NCBI RefSeq assembly: GCF_044784365.2
Contig: NZ_CP173065.2
Reading direction: 5' to 3' (one strand)
Source: Cetobacterium_A somerae
GTDB lineage: Bacteria; Fusobacteriota; Fusobacteriia; Fusobacteriales; Fusobacteriaceae
DNA length: 64,000 bases
How positions within the stretch are numbered: position 1 is the stretch's first letter; every line of letters begins with the position of its first letter. This document shows positions 52,806-60,972 of this stretch, piece after piece. Position numbers and translations under genes: made by a program. The notes under the pieces were generated by a model. It was not told the DNA's origin and did no database searches. It worked only from the letters and a program-made list of their open reading frames with translations.

Positions 52806-53198
52806 ATGCAGAATGAAATAAAGCTGTATGTTCCATCCTCTTTAAAAAATCTTTCTATCATTAGGGCAATGACTAAAACATATTTAGAACATCAAAAAGT
52901 TGAACAAAAAGATATTATGAAGATTTTATCGATTGTTGATGAACTAGCAACAAATGTTATAGAGCATGGTTATGAATATAAATCTGGTGATATAATTATA
53001 GAGCTTCAAAAAAACAATGACATTATTCATTTAGTAGTTGAAGATAATGGTGTTGGATTTGATGAATCTAAGATTAGTAAAGATGAAGGCGGAATGGGAC
53101 TTTTTTTAGCAAAAGCTATGGCAGATAATTTTAAAGTTGAAAAGAAGATTAATGGAACAAAAATAAAAGTTGAAAAGAGAGTTAAGGAGGAAATTTAA
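52806..53198 (+). CDS. RsbW/SpoIIAB-type anti-sigma kinase
   Basis: This 130-residue GHKL ATPase is of the HATPase_c_2 group. The N box is VDELATNVIEHGY, the G1 box EDNGVGFD and the G2-like box GGMGLFLAKAMAD. Members act as serine kinases that bind a sigma factor or other target and phosphorylate a STAS partner. The STAS gene follows after one base, so they form a partner-switch pair. No sigma factor gene is nearby. Confidence 0.88.
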   Translation: MQNEIKLYVPSSLKNLSIIRAMTKTYLEHQKVEQKDIMKILSIVDELATNVIEHGYEYKSGDIIIELQKNNDIIHLVVEDNGVGFDESKISKDEGGMGLFLAKAMADNFKVEKKINGTKIKVEKRVKEEI

Positions 53199-53199
53199 C

Positions 53200-53547
53200 A
53201 TGACTACAAATTTTGAAATAATTGAAAAAACAGTGGATGACATAAGAATAATCAAGGTATGTGGAGAATTAGACGCATTAGTAGCGCCAAAATTAAAAGA
53301 AAGAATAGCAAAACAAATAGAGCTTGATATAAATAAATTTGTGATAGATTTTGGAGATTTAGTTCACATAAATAGTTTAGCTATGGGTATATTAAGAGGA
53401 AAGTTAAGAGTTGTAAGAGATTTAGGTGGAGATATAAAGTTAGTTGGATTAAACGATCATATAAGAACTATATTTGAAATGATTGGATTAGATGAATTAT
53501 TTGATATTTATGCAACAGAAGAGGAAGCAATAGCTAGTTTTAGATAA
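53200..53547 (+). CDS. STAS-domain anti-sigma factor antagonist
   Basis: This 115-residue STAS protein is of the SpoIIAA/RsbV type. The start is 53200 with AAGGAGG upstream. GELDALVAPKLKERI and DFGDLVHINSLAMGILRG match the fold, and S59 in INSLAMG aligns with the phosphorylated serine of SpoIIAA. It would be phosphorylated by the preceding kinase and, when dephosphorylated, would displace its target. Confidence 0.88.
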   Translation: MTTNFEIIEKTVDDIRIIKVCGELDALVAPKLKERIAKQIELDINKFVIDFGDLVHINSLAMGILRGKLRVVRDLGGDIKLVGLNDHIRTIFEMIGLDELFDIYATEEEAIASFR

Positions 53548-53568
53548 TATTTACAAAAAGGAGAGACT

Positions 53569-55134
53569 ATGAACTTAATGTTAGGAGTTGGATTAGCTAT
53601 AGTTGGGTTTGCGATAATATTTAGTATTATGTATAAAAAATCTACTATAGATAAGAAGATAGAGGAGCTTAATAACTTAGAAGATGAAAAGTTAAAAGCT
53701 AAAATAAAAGCTAAAGAGATATTAGAAAGAGCAGAAAAAGAATCTTTAGCAAAGAGTAAAGAGATAGAGATAAAGGCGAAAGAAACAGTTTACCAAATGA
53801 AAGAGGAAGCTGAAAAAGAGATAAAAATAGCAAAAAATGAGTTGTTACAAAAAGAGGGAAGATTAGCTAAAAAAGAGGAAACTTTAGAGTCTAAAATTGA
53901 AAAAGTTGAAAGTAGAGCTGTAGAGTTAGAAGAGATTAATCAAAACTTAGAAAATAAGAAAACTGAAATAGAAGACTTAAAAAAGGTTCAAGAAGAAACT
54001 TTAGAAAGAATTTCAGAAATGACAAGAAACGAAGCTAAAGAGATGTTAATTTCTAAATTAAAAGATGATTTAGTTCATGAAACTGCTTTAGCAATAAGAG
54101 AATATGAGAATAAACTAGAAGATGAGAAAGATAGATTATCAAAAAGAATTCTATCAACAGCAATAGGAAAGGCTTCTTCAGAATTTGTTGCAGATGCTAC
54201 TGTATCAGTTGTAAATCTACCGAATGATGAAATGAAAGGTAGAATTATAGGTAGAGAAGGAAGAAACATAAGAACAATAGAAGCTTTAACAGGTGTGGAT
54301 ATAATAATAGATGATACTCCAGAAGCTGTTGTTTTATCAAGTTTTGATGGTGTAAAAAGAGAAGTTGCTAGAAGAGCAATTGAAAAACTTATAAATGATG
54401 GAAGAATTCATCCAGGTAAGATAGAAGAAGTTGTTAATAAATCTAGAAAAGAAATTGATAAAGATATTATAGAAGCTGGAGAACAGGCTCTTTTAGAGTT
54501 AGGAATTCCAGGAATGCATATGGAAATAATTAAAACATTAGGTAAGTTAAAATATAGAACAAGCTATGGTCAAAATGTTTTAACTCACTCGATAGAGGTA
54601 GCTAAATTAGCTGCAAATCTAGCAGCTGAGTTAGGTGCAGATACTAAGTTAGCGAAAAGAGCTGGACTTTTACATGATGTAGGAAAAGTTTTAGATCACG
54701 ATATAGAAGCATCTCATGCAATAATTGGAGGAGAGTTCTTGAAAAAGTTTGGTGAAAAACCAGCAGTTATAAACGCTGTTATGGCTCATCATAACGAAGT
54801 TGAATTTGAAAGTGTAGAGGCTATTTTAGTTCAAGCATCAGATGCAATATCAGCTTCAAGACCAGGAGCAAGAAGAGAAACGTTATCAACATATCTAAAA
54901 AGATTAGAAGGATTAGAAGAGATAGCAACTTCATTTGATGGAGTAGAATCTTCTTATGCAATTCAAGCTGGTAGAGAGATAAGAATTATAATAAATCCAG
55001 AAATTGTATCAGACGATGCAGCTACAAAAATGGCTAGAGACATAGCTAAAAGAATAGAGGAAACTATGCAGTATCCAGGACAAATAAAAGTAACAATATT
55101 AAGAGAAACTAGAGCTGTAGAGTACGCTAAGTAA
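53569..55134 (+). CDS. rny: Ribonuclease Y
   Basis: RNase Y, 521 residues, is a membrane-anchored endoribonuclease that starts mRNA decay. It has an N-terminal span (MLGVGLAIVGFAIIFSIMY), a long coiled coil (about residues 30-190), a KH domain with GRIIGREGRNIRTIE, and an HD domain with RAGLLHDVGKVLDHDIE and AHHNEVE. AAAGGAGAG precedes the ATG. The length is as usual. Confidence 0.96.
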   Translation: MNLMLGVGLAIVGFAIIFSIMYKKSTIDKKIEELNNLEDEKLKAKIKAKEILERAEKESLAKSKEIEIKAKETVYQMKEEAEKEIKIAKNELLQKEGRLAKKEETLESKIEKVESRAVELEEINQNLENKKTEIEDLKKVQEETLERISEMTRNEAKEMLISKLKDDLVHETALAIREYENKLEDEKDRLSKRILSTAIGKASSEFVADATVSVVNLPNDEMKGRIIGREGRNIRTIEALTGVDIIIDDTPEAVVLSSFDGVKREVARRAIEKLINDGRIHPGKIEEVVNKSRKEIDKDIIEAGEQALLELGIPGMHMEIIKTLGKLKYRTSYGQNVLTHSIEVAKLAANLAAELGADTKLAKRAGLLHDVGKVLDHDIEASHAIIGGEFLKKFGEKPAVINAVMAHHNEVEFESVEAILVQASDAISASRPGARRETLSTYLKRLEGLEEIATSFDGVESSYAIQAGREIRIIINPEIVSDDAATKMARDIAKRIEETMQYPGQIKVTILRETRAVEYAK

Positions 55135-55138
55135 AATA

Positions 55139-55173
55139 AAAAAAGGAGAAAAACAATGTTTTTCTCCTTTTTT
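55139..55173. terminator. Bidirectional terminator between rny and alsT-like gene
   Basis: AAAAGGAGAAAAAC (55141-55154) pairs with GTTTTTCTCCTTTT (55158-55171), with T-runs on both strands. Confidence 0.85.
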
Positions 55174-55174
55174 A

Positions 55175-56515
55175 TTATGCCTTTATAGGATTAAACCTAG
55201 ACTGGTAATCCTTTAATGAATCAAATGCAAATTTTGATAGAGGGAATACACCAGATAAATTAATAATAGTCATAAGAGCTAAACCAAGATCAGCAAGATT
55301 CCACATAAAGAAATTTTGTTGTATTCCTCCTATAAAGATCATTGAAAGAGCAAAGATTTTAAAAAGTATTTGTCCAAACTCTTTGTCAGTTAAGAACTTA
55401 ATATTAACTTTTCCATAGAAGCAGATTCCTAAAAGAGTAGAGAAACAGAAAAGAAAAAGTATTATAGCTACAAATATTTCACCGAAAGTTGAACCCAGAT
55501 GGTAATTGAATGATTTTTGTAATAACTCCATACCGTTTAATCCATCTATAACAGAGGCTTTAGTAAGTAGCATAACTAAAGCTGTAGCTGTACAGATTAT
55601 AAAAGTATCTACAAAAACCCCTAAGCTTTGAATTAGTCCTTGCTGAACTGGATGAGAAACTGTAGCACTAGCCGCTGCACAAGGAGCACTACCTGTTCCA
55701 GCTTCATTAGAAAATAGTCCTCTTTTAACTCCTTGCATAATAATAGCTCCAATAGTTCCTCCAACTCCTTGTCTAATTCCAAAAGCTTCTGAGAATATTT
55801 GAGAAAAAACTTGAGGTAAAAGAGCGAAGTTTTTAATGATTATAAAAAAGACAATAACAAGGTACATTACAGCCATAATAGGAACTACTTTATCTAAAAC
55901 TTTAGCTGTTTTATCTGTTTTTCCAAAGATTACAATAGCTGCTAATAGTGTTAAAAGAGCAGAAATAACCATTGGGCTAATATTAAAAGCTACATTAAAT
56001 GATTCGGTAACAGAGTTTGAAACAACTTGTAAAACTCCTGCCCAACAAATAATACCAGTTATCACAAAAGCAACACCCCAACTTTTTTTACCAAGACCAT
56101 TTTTTAAAAAAAAGCAAGGACCGCCATAAAAATGACCAGTTTTATCTTTTTCTCTAAATATCATAGCTAAAGTAGTTTCTACAAATGCTGTAGCAGAACC
56201 TAAAAACGCAACAACCCACATCCAGAAAATTGAACCTGCACCACCAATAGAAATTGCACTAACAACACCAGCTAAATTACCAGCTCCAACTCTAGTTGCA
56301 GTACTTATACAAAAGGCTTGAAAAGGTGAAAGATTTTCAGAATCACTATTTGATTTATCCGTTAAAAGCTTAACCATATGCTTTAAAAAACGAAGTTGAA
56401 CAAAATTAGTTTTTACTGTAAAGAAAACACCTGAAAAAATAAGTAAAACAACTAATATATTTTTCCCCCAAAGAATTGAATTTAAAAAATTAACGATACT
56501 TTCTAAAATAAACAT
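55175..56515 (-). CDS. AlsT/AGCS sodium:amino acid symporter, possibly for tyrosine
   Basis: This 446-residue symporter of the alanine-or-glycine:cation family (AGCS) imports amino acids with Na+. Motifs include FQAFCISTATRVGAGNLAGVVSAIS, GGPCFFLKNGLG and GVKRGLFSNEAGTGSAPCAAA. AGGAGGAG precedes the ATG. Upstream there is a leader peptide with five Tyr codons and an attenuator, so the substrate may be tyrosine or a related compound rather than alanine; this is inferred from regulation only. Confidence 0.9.
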   Translation of the reverse strand: MFILESIVNFLNSILWGKNILVVLLIFSGVFFTVKTNFVQLRFLKHMVKLLTDKSNSDSENLSPFQAFCISTATRVGAGNLAGVVSAISIGGAGSIFWMWVVAFLGSATAFVETTLAMIFREKDKTGHFYGGPCFFLKNGLGKKSWGVAFVITGIICWAGVLQVVSNSVTESFNVAFNISPMVISALLTLLAAIVIFGKTDKTAKVLDKVVPIMAVMYLVIVFFIIIKNFALLPQVFSQIFSEAFGIRQGVGGTIGAIIMQGVKRGLFSNEAGTGSAPCAAASATVSHPVQQGLIQSLGVFVDTFIICTATALVMLLTKASVIDGLNGMELLQKSFNYHLGSTFGEIFVAIILFLFCFSTLLGICFYGKVNIKFLTDKEFGQILFKIFALSMIFIGGIQQNFFMWNLADLGLALMTIINLSGVFPLSKFAFDSLKDYQSRFNPIKA

Positions 56516-56552
56516 AATAAACTCCTCCTAAAAATTTTTTAAAAAACAAAAA

Positions 56553-56577
56553 AGCCTGTGGATTTTATCCACAGGCT
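56553..56577 (-). terminator. Attenuator terminator ahead of the alsT-like gene
   Basis: On the minus strand AGCCTGTGGAT pairs with ATCCACAGGCT (plus 56567-56577 with 56553-56563) around three bases, followed by a T-rich stretch. It lies between the Tyr leader peptide and the transporter start. Confidence 0.88.
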
Positions 56578-56600
56578 GTAATTTACCAGTTCTATGTAAC

Positions 56601-56690
56601 AAATCCACTCACTACTATTAAAGTAACGCAAAATGGATTCGTATTTTTTCATGAAACAAAAATACCAATCCTAGGTTAAATAATAGTAGT
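56601..56690 (-). promoter_or_regulatory. Alternative pairing region of a Tyr-codon attenuator
   Basis: The Tyr-codon segment (plus 56681-56690) is complementary over 10 bases to plus 56611-56620. The adjacent segment at plus 56601-56608 is complementary over 8 bases to plus 56558-56565 inside the terminator, and over 6 bases to plus 56634-56639. These pairings exclude one another as in the classical leader-peptide attenuators: a ribosome held at Tyr codons would free the region that breaks the terminator. Confidence 0.75.
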
Positions 56691-56727
56691 AATATGCATT
56701 TGTATTAAAAACTATTTTTTGTTTCAT
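56671..56727 (-). CDS. Leader peptide with five consecutive Tyr codons
   Basis: This 18-residue open frame reads MKQKIVFNTNAYYYYYLT on the minus strand. Its ATG has GAGGAGG (plus 56734-56740) 6 bases upstream, and a promoter lies just before. The Tyr codons occupy plus 56680-56694 (TAT TAC TAC TAT TAT). It is followed by alternative RNA pairings and a terminator ahead of the AlsT-family gene, so it is taken as a regulatory leader peptide. Confidence 0.82.
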   Translation of the reverse strand: MKQKIVFNTNAYYYYYLT

Positions 56728-56755
56728 TACTTTCCTCCTCATAATTATTTGAAGT

Positions 56756-56783
56756 ATTATAACACAAATAAAAAATAATACAA
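56756..56783 (-). promoter_or_regulatory. Promoter of the Tyr leader and alsT-like gene
   Basis: On the minus strand TTGTAT (plus 56778-56783) and TATAAT (plus 56756-56761) are 16 bases apart. The start is predicted near 56749, about 22 bases before the leader ATG. Confidence 0.75.
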
Positions 56784-56835
56784 GAAAAAAATCAAGGTTA
56801 GTGATTTTTTTAGAAGTAAAAGCCCAAAAAATGTA

Positions 56836-56864
56836 TTGGATATATAGGTATAAAATGGTATAAT
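56836..56864 (+). promoter_or_regulatory. Promoter of the DUF445-ruvB-mrdA run
   Basis: TTGGAT (56836-56841) and TATAAT (56859-56864) are 17 bases apart, 45 bases before the DUF445 gene. An A/T-rich hairpin (56785-56794 with 56802-56811) lies between this and the divergent attenuator promoter. Confidence 0.8.
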
Positions 56865-56909
56865 AAATAATAATTTATAAAACTGATAAGGAATTGAAAA
56901 GGTGAGAAG

Positions 56910-57512
56910 ATGTTAGTAAAAGCGTTACTTTTAATTGTTATTGGATCGATGATTGGATGGGTTACAAACTATATTGCAATAAAGATGTTATTTAGACCAT
57001 ATAAAGAGATAAACTTAGGGTTTTTTAAAATCCAAGGTTTAATTCCTAAAAGAAGACATGAAATAGGAATAACTTTAGCAGATACAATTCAAAATGAACT
57101 AATATCATTAGATGATATAACAAAAAAATTAGAAAATGCAAATTTAGATGTTGAAATGGAAAGAGTAATTGACAGTATATTAGAAAAAAAGTTAGCATCA
57201 GAGATAACAACGAGATTTCCAATGATAGCTATGTTTTTAAATGAATCAGCTTTAAATAAAATAAAAGATGCTATAAAAGGGTCGATAATGGAAAATAAAG
57301 ATCAAATAATTGGAATGTTATTTGAAACTTTAGAAAAAAATGTTGATTTTAAAGAGATTATAGTTGAAAAAGTAGATGGATTTTCTTTGGAAGAGCTAGA
57401 GAGAATAACTTTTTCTTTAGCAAAGAAAGAGTTGAAACATATAGAAATAATTGGAGCTATTTTAGGTGGACTTATTGGAGTTGTACAATTTGTAATAACA
57501 GTTTTTATTTAA
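56910..57512 (+). CDS. DUF445 family membrane protein
   Basis: This 200-residue protein is of the DUF445 family. It has an N-terminal span and the conserved IGWVTNYIAIKMLFRPYKE motif, a helical middle part, and a C-terminal span (IIGAILGGLIGVVQFVITVFI). The function is unknown; relatives such as YheB/YtfE-like proteins are membrane anchored. AAGGTGAG precedes the ATG, and ruvB follows after 9 bases. Confidence 0.85.
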   Translation: MLVKALLLIVIGSMIGWVTNYIAIKMLFRPYKEINLGFFKIQGLIPKRRHEIGITLADTIQNELISLDDITKKLENANLDVEMERVIDSILEKKLASEITTRFPMIAMFLNESALNKIKDAIKGSIMENKDQIIGMLFETLEKNVDFKEIIVEKVDGFSLEELERITFSLAKKELKHIEIIGAILGGLIGVVQFVITVFI

Positions 57513-57521
57513 GGAGAAAAA

Positions 57522-58510
57522 ATGGATAGGATAGTTTCTAATGAAGAGTTGGAATTTGAAGGAGAAGTTCAAAAAAATCTTAGACCAAAAAGATTAGCTG
57601 AATATATCGGTCAAGAATCATTAAAAGAAAAAATGAGTATTTTTATAGAAGCTGCAAAAAAAGAGGTGGTTGCATAGATCATATTCTTTTATATGGACCA
57701 CCTGGGTTAGGAAAAACAACTTTAGCAGGAGTAATAGCTACAGAGATGGGAGTTAACTTAAAAATAACTTCAGGACCAATATTAGATAAAGCTGGAGATT
57801 TAGCAGCTATTTTAACATCATTAGAAGAGAATGATATATTATTTATTGATGAAATTCATAGATTGAATACGTCGGTAGAGGAGATTTTATATCCAGCTAT
57901 GGAAGATGGAGAGTTAGATATTATTATTGGAAAAGGACCTTCAGCGAGATCAATAAGAATAGAATTACCACCATTTACTTTAATTGGAGCTACAACTAGA
58001 GCGGGTCTTTTGAGTTCTCCTTTAAGAGATAGATTTGGAGTAGTTCATAGAATGGACTATTATAAAGAAAATGAACTTGAAGGAATAGTAAAAAGAGGTG
58101 GCGCTATTTTAGGTGTCAAAGTTGAAGAAGAGGGAGCAAAAGAGATTGCTTTGAGAAGTAGAGGAACTCCGAGAATTGCAAATAGATTATTAAAAAGAGT
58201 TAGAGATTATTGTGAAATAAAAGGAAATGGAGTAGTTGATTTAAATAGCGCTATAAAAGCACTAAATATTTTAGGCGTAGATAAACAAGGTTTAGATGAA
58301 TTAGATAGAGATATTATAAAAGCTATAATAGAAAATTATGGTGGTGGTCCAGTAGGTGTTGAAACTTTAGCCTTGATGTTGGGAGAAGATAGAAGAACAA
58401 TAGAAGAGGTATATGAACCCTATTTAGTTAAAATTGGTTATATTAAAAGAACTAGTCGTGGTAGAATGGTTACAGAAAAGGCTTATAATCATTTTGAGAT
58501 AAAGGAGTAA
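57522..58510 (+). CDS. ruvB: Holliday junction helicase RuvB, frame broken at A7
   Basis: RuvB is the AAA+ motor of branch migration. From the ATG at 57522 (AAGGAGA upstream) the frame codes for the N-terminus, with NLRPKRLAEYIGQ, and stops at 57675. The -1 frame from the run of seven A (57656-57662) continues RGGCIDHILLYGPPGLGKTT to 58510. Joined, it gives about 329 residues, the usual length, with Walker A, DEIHRLN, sensor TRAGLLSSPLRDRFG and the winged-helix end. Either one base is missing, the ribosome or polymerase slips, or the gene is broken. Confidence 0.88.
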
Positions 58511-58514
58511 GAGG

Positions 58515-58940
58515 ATGAAAATAAGTACAAAAGTTAGATATGGTGTAAAAGCATTAGTATATATAGCTGAAGCTTCTCAAAAGGGAAACTTAGCTCGAAT
58601 AAAAGAGATATCAGAATCAGAGGATATTTCAGTTCAGTATTTAGAGCAAATTTTATTTAAATTAAAAAATGAAAATATAATTCAAGGAAAAAGAGGACCG
58701 AATGGAGGTTATAAACTTTCAATGGAACCTGAAGATATAACATTACATGAATTGTATAAAATATTAGATGATGAAGTTAAAGTTATTGATTGTAATGAGA
58801 ATAATAAAAGCAAAAATTGTTCTTGTGTTGATGACGAGTGCTCAACGACTTGTATATGGAGTAAATTAGATATAGCTATGACTAAAATTTTAGAAGGAAC
58901 AACTTTAGCAGAGCTAATAAAAAATAAGGATATGATATAG
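58515..58940 (+). CDS. Rrf2 family transcriptional regulator
   Basis: This 141-residue winged-helix regulator is of the Rrf2 group (IscR, CymR, NsrR). The DNA-binding part has KVRYGVKALVYIAE, SVQYLEQILFKLKNENII and GKRGPNGGYKL. Five cysteines, C93, C102, C104, C109 and C113, could hold an iron-sulfur cluster. It lies 4 bases after ruvB, with no iron-sulfur assembly genes beside it, so the signal sensed is not clear. Confidence 0.88.
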   Translation: MKISTKVRYGVKALVYIAEASQKGNLARIKEISESEDISVQYLEQILFKLKNENIIQGKRGPNGGYKLSMEPEDITLHELYKILDDEVKVIDCNENNKSKNCSCVDDECSTTCIWSKLDIAMTKILEGTTLAELIKNKDMI

Positions 58941-58949
58941 GAGTTTATA

Positions 58950-59660
58950 ATGATAAGTGTTATAATATCTAAAGACAATATAGCAAATGAAATAATAGAA
59001 ATAGTGGACAAAAATGACATAAACCATTTGAAAAATGCTTTTAGAATAAAGCCAGGAGAGATAATAAGAGCTGTAGATGGAGAATATGAGTATATTTGTG
59101 AAGTTTTAAATATAGAGAAAAAGATAATAGAAGCTAAAATTTTAGAAAGAAATGAAGATAGATTTTCTTCTGAAGTTTATATAGAAGCTGCTATAGGAAT
59201 TTTAAAAAATGATAAAATGGATTTAACAATTCAAAAATTGACAGAGATTGGGGTAAGTAAAATAACACCACTATTAACAAAAAGAGGTGTGGCTAAAATT
59301 ACTGAGAAAAAAGATAAATGGGATCTAATAGTAAAAGAAGCAACAAAGCAGTGCCAAGCTGTTAAATTAGTAGAAATTGGAGAACCGAAAAAATTATTAG
59401 AACTAAATTATAAAGAGTATGATTTAATGTTTGTTCCATATGAATGTGAAGATAAAAACTCACTAAGAAATATTTTAAATAAAGTTGAAAATAAACCTAA
59501 GAAAGTTTTATATATAATTGGTCCAGAGGGGGGATTTGATAAAGAGGAGATTGAGTTCTTAACAGAGAAAGGTGTTATGCCTGTATCTTTGGGGAAGAGA
59601 ATATTAAGAGCTGAAACTGCCTCAATTATAGTAGGAGGAATATTAGTAAATGAATTTTAA
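58950..59660 (+). CDS. rsmE: 16S rRNA m3U1498 methyltransferase
   Basis: RsmE, 236 residues, is a SPOUT-class methyltransferase with an N-terminal PUA-like domain. NDINHLKNAFRIKPGE, LTEIGVSKITPLLTKR, YIIGPEGGFDKEEIEFL and LGKRILRAETASI with the knot region are diagnostic. The end overlaps the start of mtaB by 11 bases. Confidence 0.94.
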   Translation: MISVIISKDNIANEIIEIVDKNDINHLKNAFRIKPGEIIRAVDGEYEYICEVLNIEKKIIEAKILERNEDRFSSEVYIEAAIGILKNDKMDLTIQKLTEIGVSKITPLLTKRGVAKITEKKDKWDLIVKEATKQCQAVKLVEIGEPKKLLELNYKEYDLMFVPYECEDKNSLRNILNKVENKPKKVLYIIGPEGGFDKEEIEFLTEKGVMPVSLGKRILRAETASIIVGGILVNEF

Positions 59661-60972
59661 TAATAAAAAAGTAGCTTTCTATACATTAGGGTGTAAAGTT
59701 AATCAATATGAAAGTGAAAGTATAAAGAATCAATTAATAAAAATAGGATACGAAGAGGAAAATTTTGAAAATAAATCAGATATTTATATTGTTAACTCAT
59801 GTACAGTAACAAGTATAGCTGATAAAAAAACAAGAAATGTGTTAAGAAGAGCTAAAAAAATGAATCCTGAATCAATTGTTATTGTTACAGGTTGTTATGC
59901 TCAGACAAATTCAAAAGAATTACTAGAGATTGAAGAGATTGATTTTGTTGTTGGAAATAGTAATAAAAGTGGTCTAGTAGATTTTATTCAAGATATTGAA
60001 AATAAAAAATCAAAAGTATTAACAGAGAATATTTTTGAAGAGAGAACGTACGAAGAGTATGAGTTTGCTACTTTAAGAGAGATGTCAAGAGCGTATATAA
60101 AAATACAAGATGGATGTAATAATTTCTGTTCATATTGTAAGATACCATTTGGTAGAGGAAAAAGTAGATCTCGTTCTTTAGAAAGTATCTGTAAAGAGAT
60201 AGAAGTATTAACAAAAGAAGGATTTAAAGAGTTTATTATCATTGGAATAAATTTAGGTGCTTATGGTGAAGATTTAGACTCTGATATTAATTTAGAAACA
60301 CTTTTAGAAACAGTAGTTAAGCTAGAAGGAGTTGAAAGAGTTAGAATAGGTTCTATGTATCCAGATAAGATATCAGATAGATTTATAGAGATTATGAGAG
60401 AGAACAGTAATAAGTTAATGCCACATTTACATATATCATTACAATCTTGTGATAATACAGTTTTAGAAAGAATGAGAAGAAATTATGGTGCAGAACTTAT
60501 CCAAGAAAGATTATTGAAGCTTAGAGAAAATGTTGAAAATATGGAATATACAGCAGATGTTATTGTGGGATTCCCAGGAGAAACAGATGAGATGTTTAAT
60601 AATACATATGAAGTAATAAAAAGTATAGGATTCTCAGATTTACATGTTTTCCAATATTCAGACAGAGAGAAAACTTTAGCAAATACATTTACAGATAAAA
60701 TTGATGGAAATGTAAAAAAGAAAAGAGCTGAAGTTTTAGAAACTCTAAGAAAAGAGATGGGAAAAGAAAGAAGAGAAAAATATATAGGAAAAGAACTAGA
60801 GGTTTTAGTTGAAGAGATAAAAGAAGACGGATGCTCATATGGATATAGTCAAAACTATTTAAGAGTAAAAACTTTAGAAGCAACAGCTGGTGTTAATGAA
60901 TTAGTAAAAGTAGAAATTTCAAATTTAGAAAAGGAGTTACTAATTGGAAATGAGAAAGGAAAAAGGGTTTAG
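59650..60972 (+). CDS. mtaB: tRNA methylthiotransferase MtaB
   Basis: MtaB, 440 residues, is a radical SAM enzyme that makes ms2t6A37 in tRNA. An N-terminal UPF0004 domain with TLGCKVNQYESE, NSCTVTSIADKK and VTGCYAQ binds one cluster, CNNFCSYCKIPFGRG binds the radical SAM cluster, and a TRAM domain ends the protein. It overlaps rsmE and the next gene. Confidence 0.94.
   Translation: MNFNNKKVAFYTLGCKVNQYESESIKNQLIKIGYEEENFENKSDIYIVNSCTVTSIADKKTRNVLRRAKKMNPESIVIVTGCYAQTNSKELLEIEEIDFVVGNSNKSGLVDFIQDIENKKSKVLTENIFEERTYEEYEFATLREMSRAYIKIQDGCNNFCSYCKIPFGRGKSRSRSLESICKEIEVLTKEGFKEFIIIGINLGAYGEDLDSDINLETLLETVVKLEGVERVRIGSMYPDKISDRFIEIMRENSNKLMPHLHISLQSCDNTVLERMRRNYGAELIQERLLKLRENVENMEYTADVIVGFPGETDEMFNNTYEVIKSIGFSDLHVFQYSDREKTLANTFTDKIDGNVKKKRAEVLETLRKEMGKERREKYIGKELEVLVEEIKEDGCSYGYSQNYLRVKTLEATAGVNELVKVEISNLEKELLIGNEKGKRV

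Noticed and set aside
56516..56760. A T-box leader for the AlsT-family gene
   Set aside because: No T-box bulge sequence (UGGN within the AGGGUGG-type motif) or specifier-loop structure was seen; a translated Tyr leader explains the arrangement better.
57746..58510. ruvB starting at the ATG at 57746
   Set aside because: This would remove the Walker A motif, which lies upstream in the same frame at about 57695-57720, and there is no ribosome-binding site.
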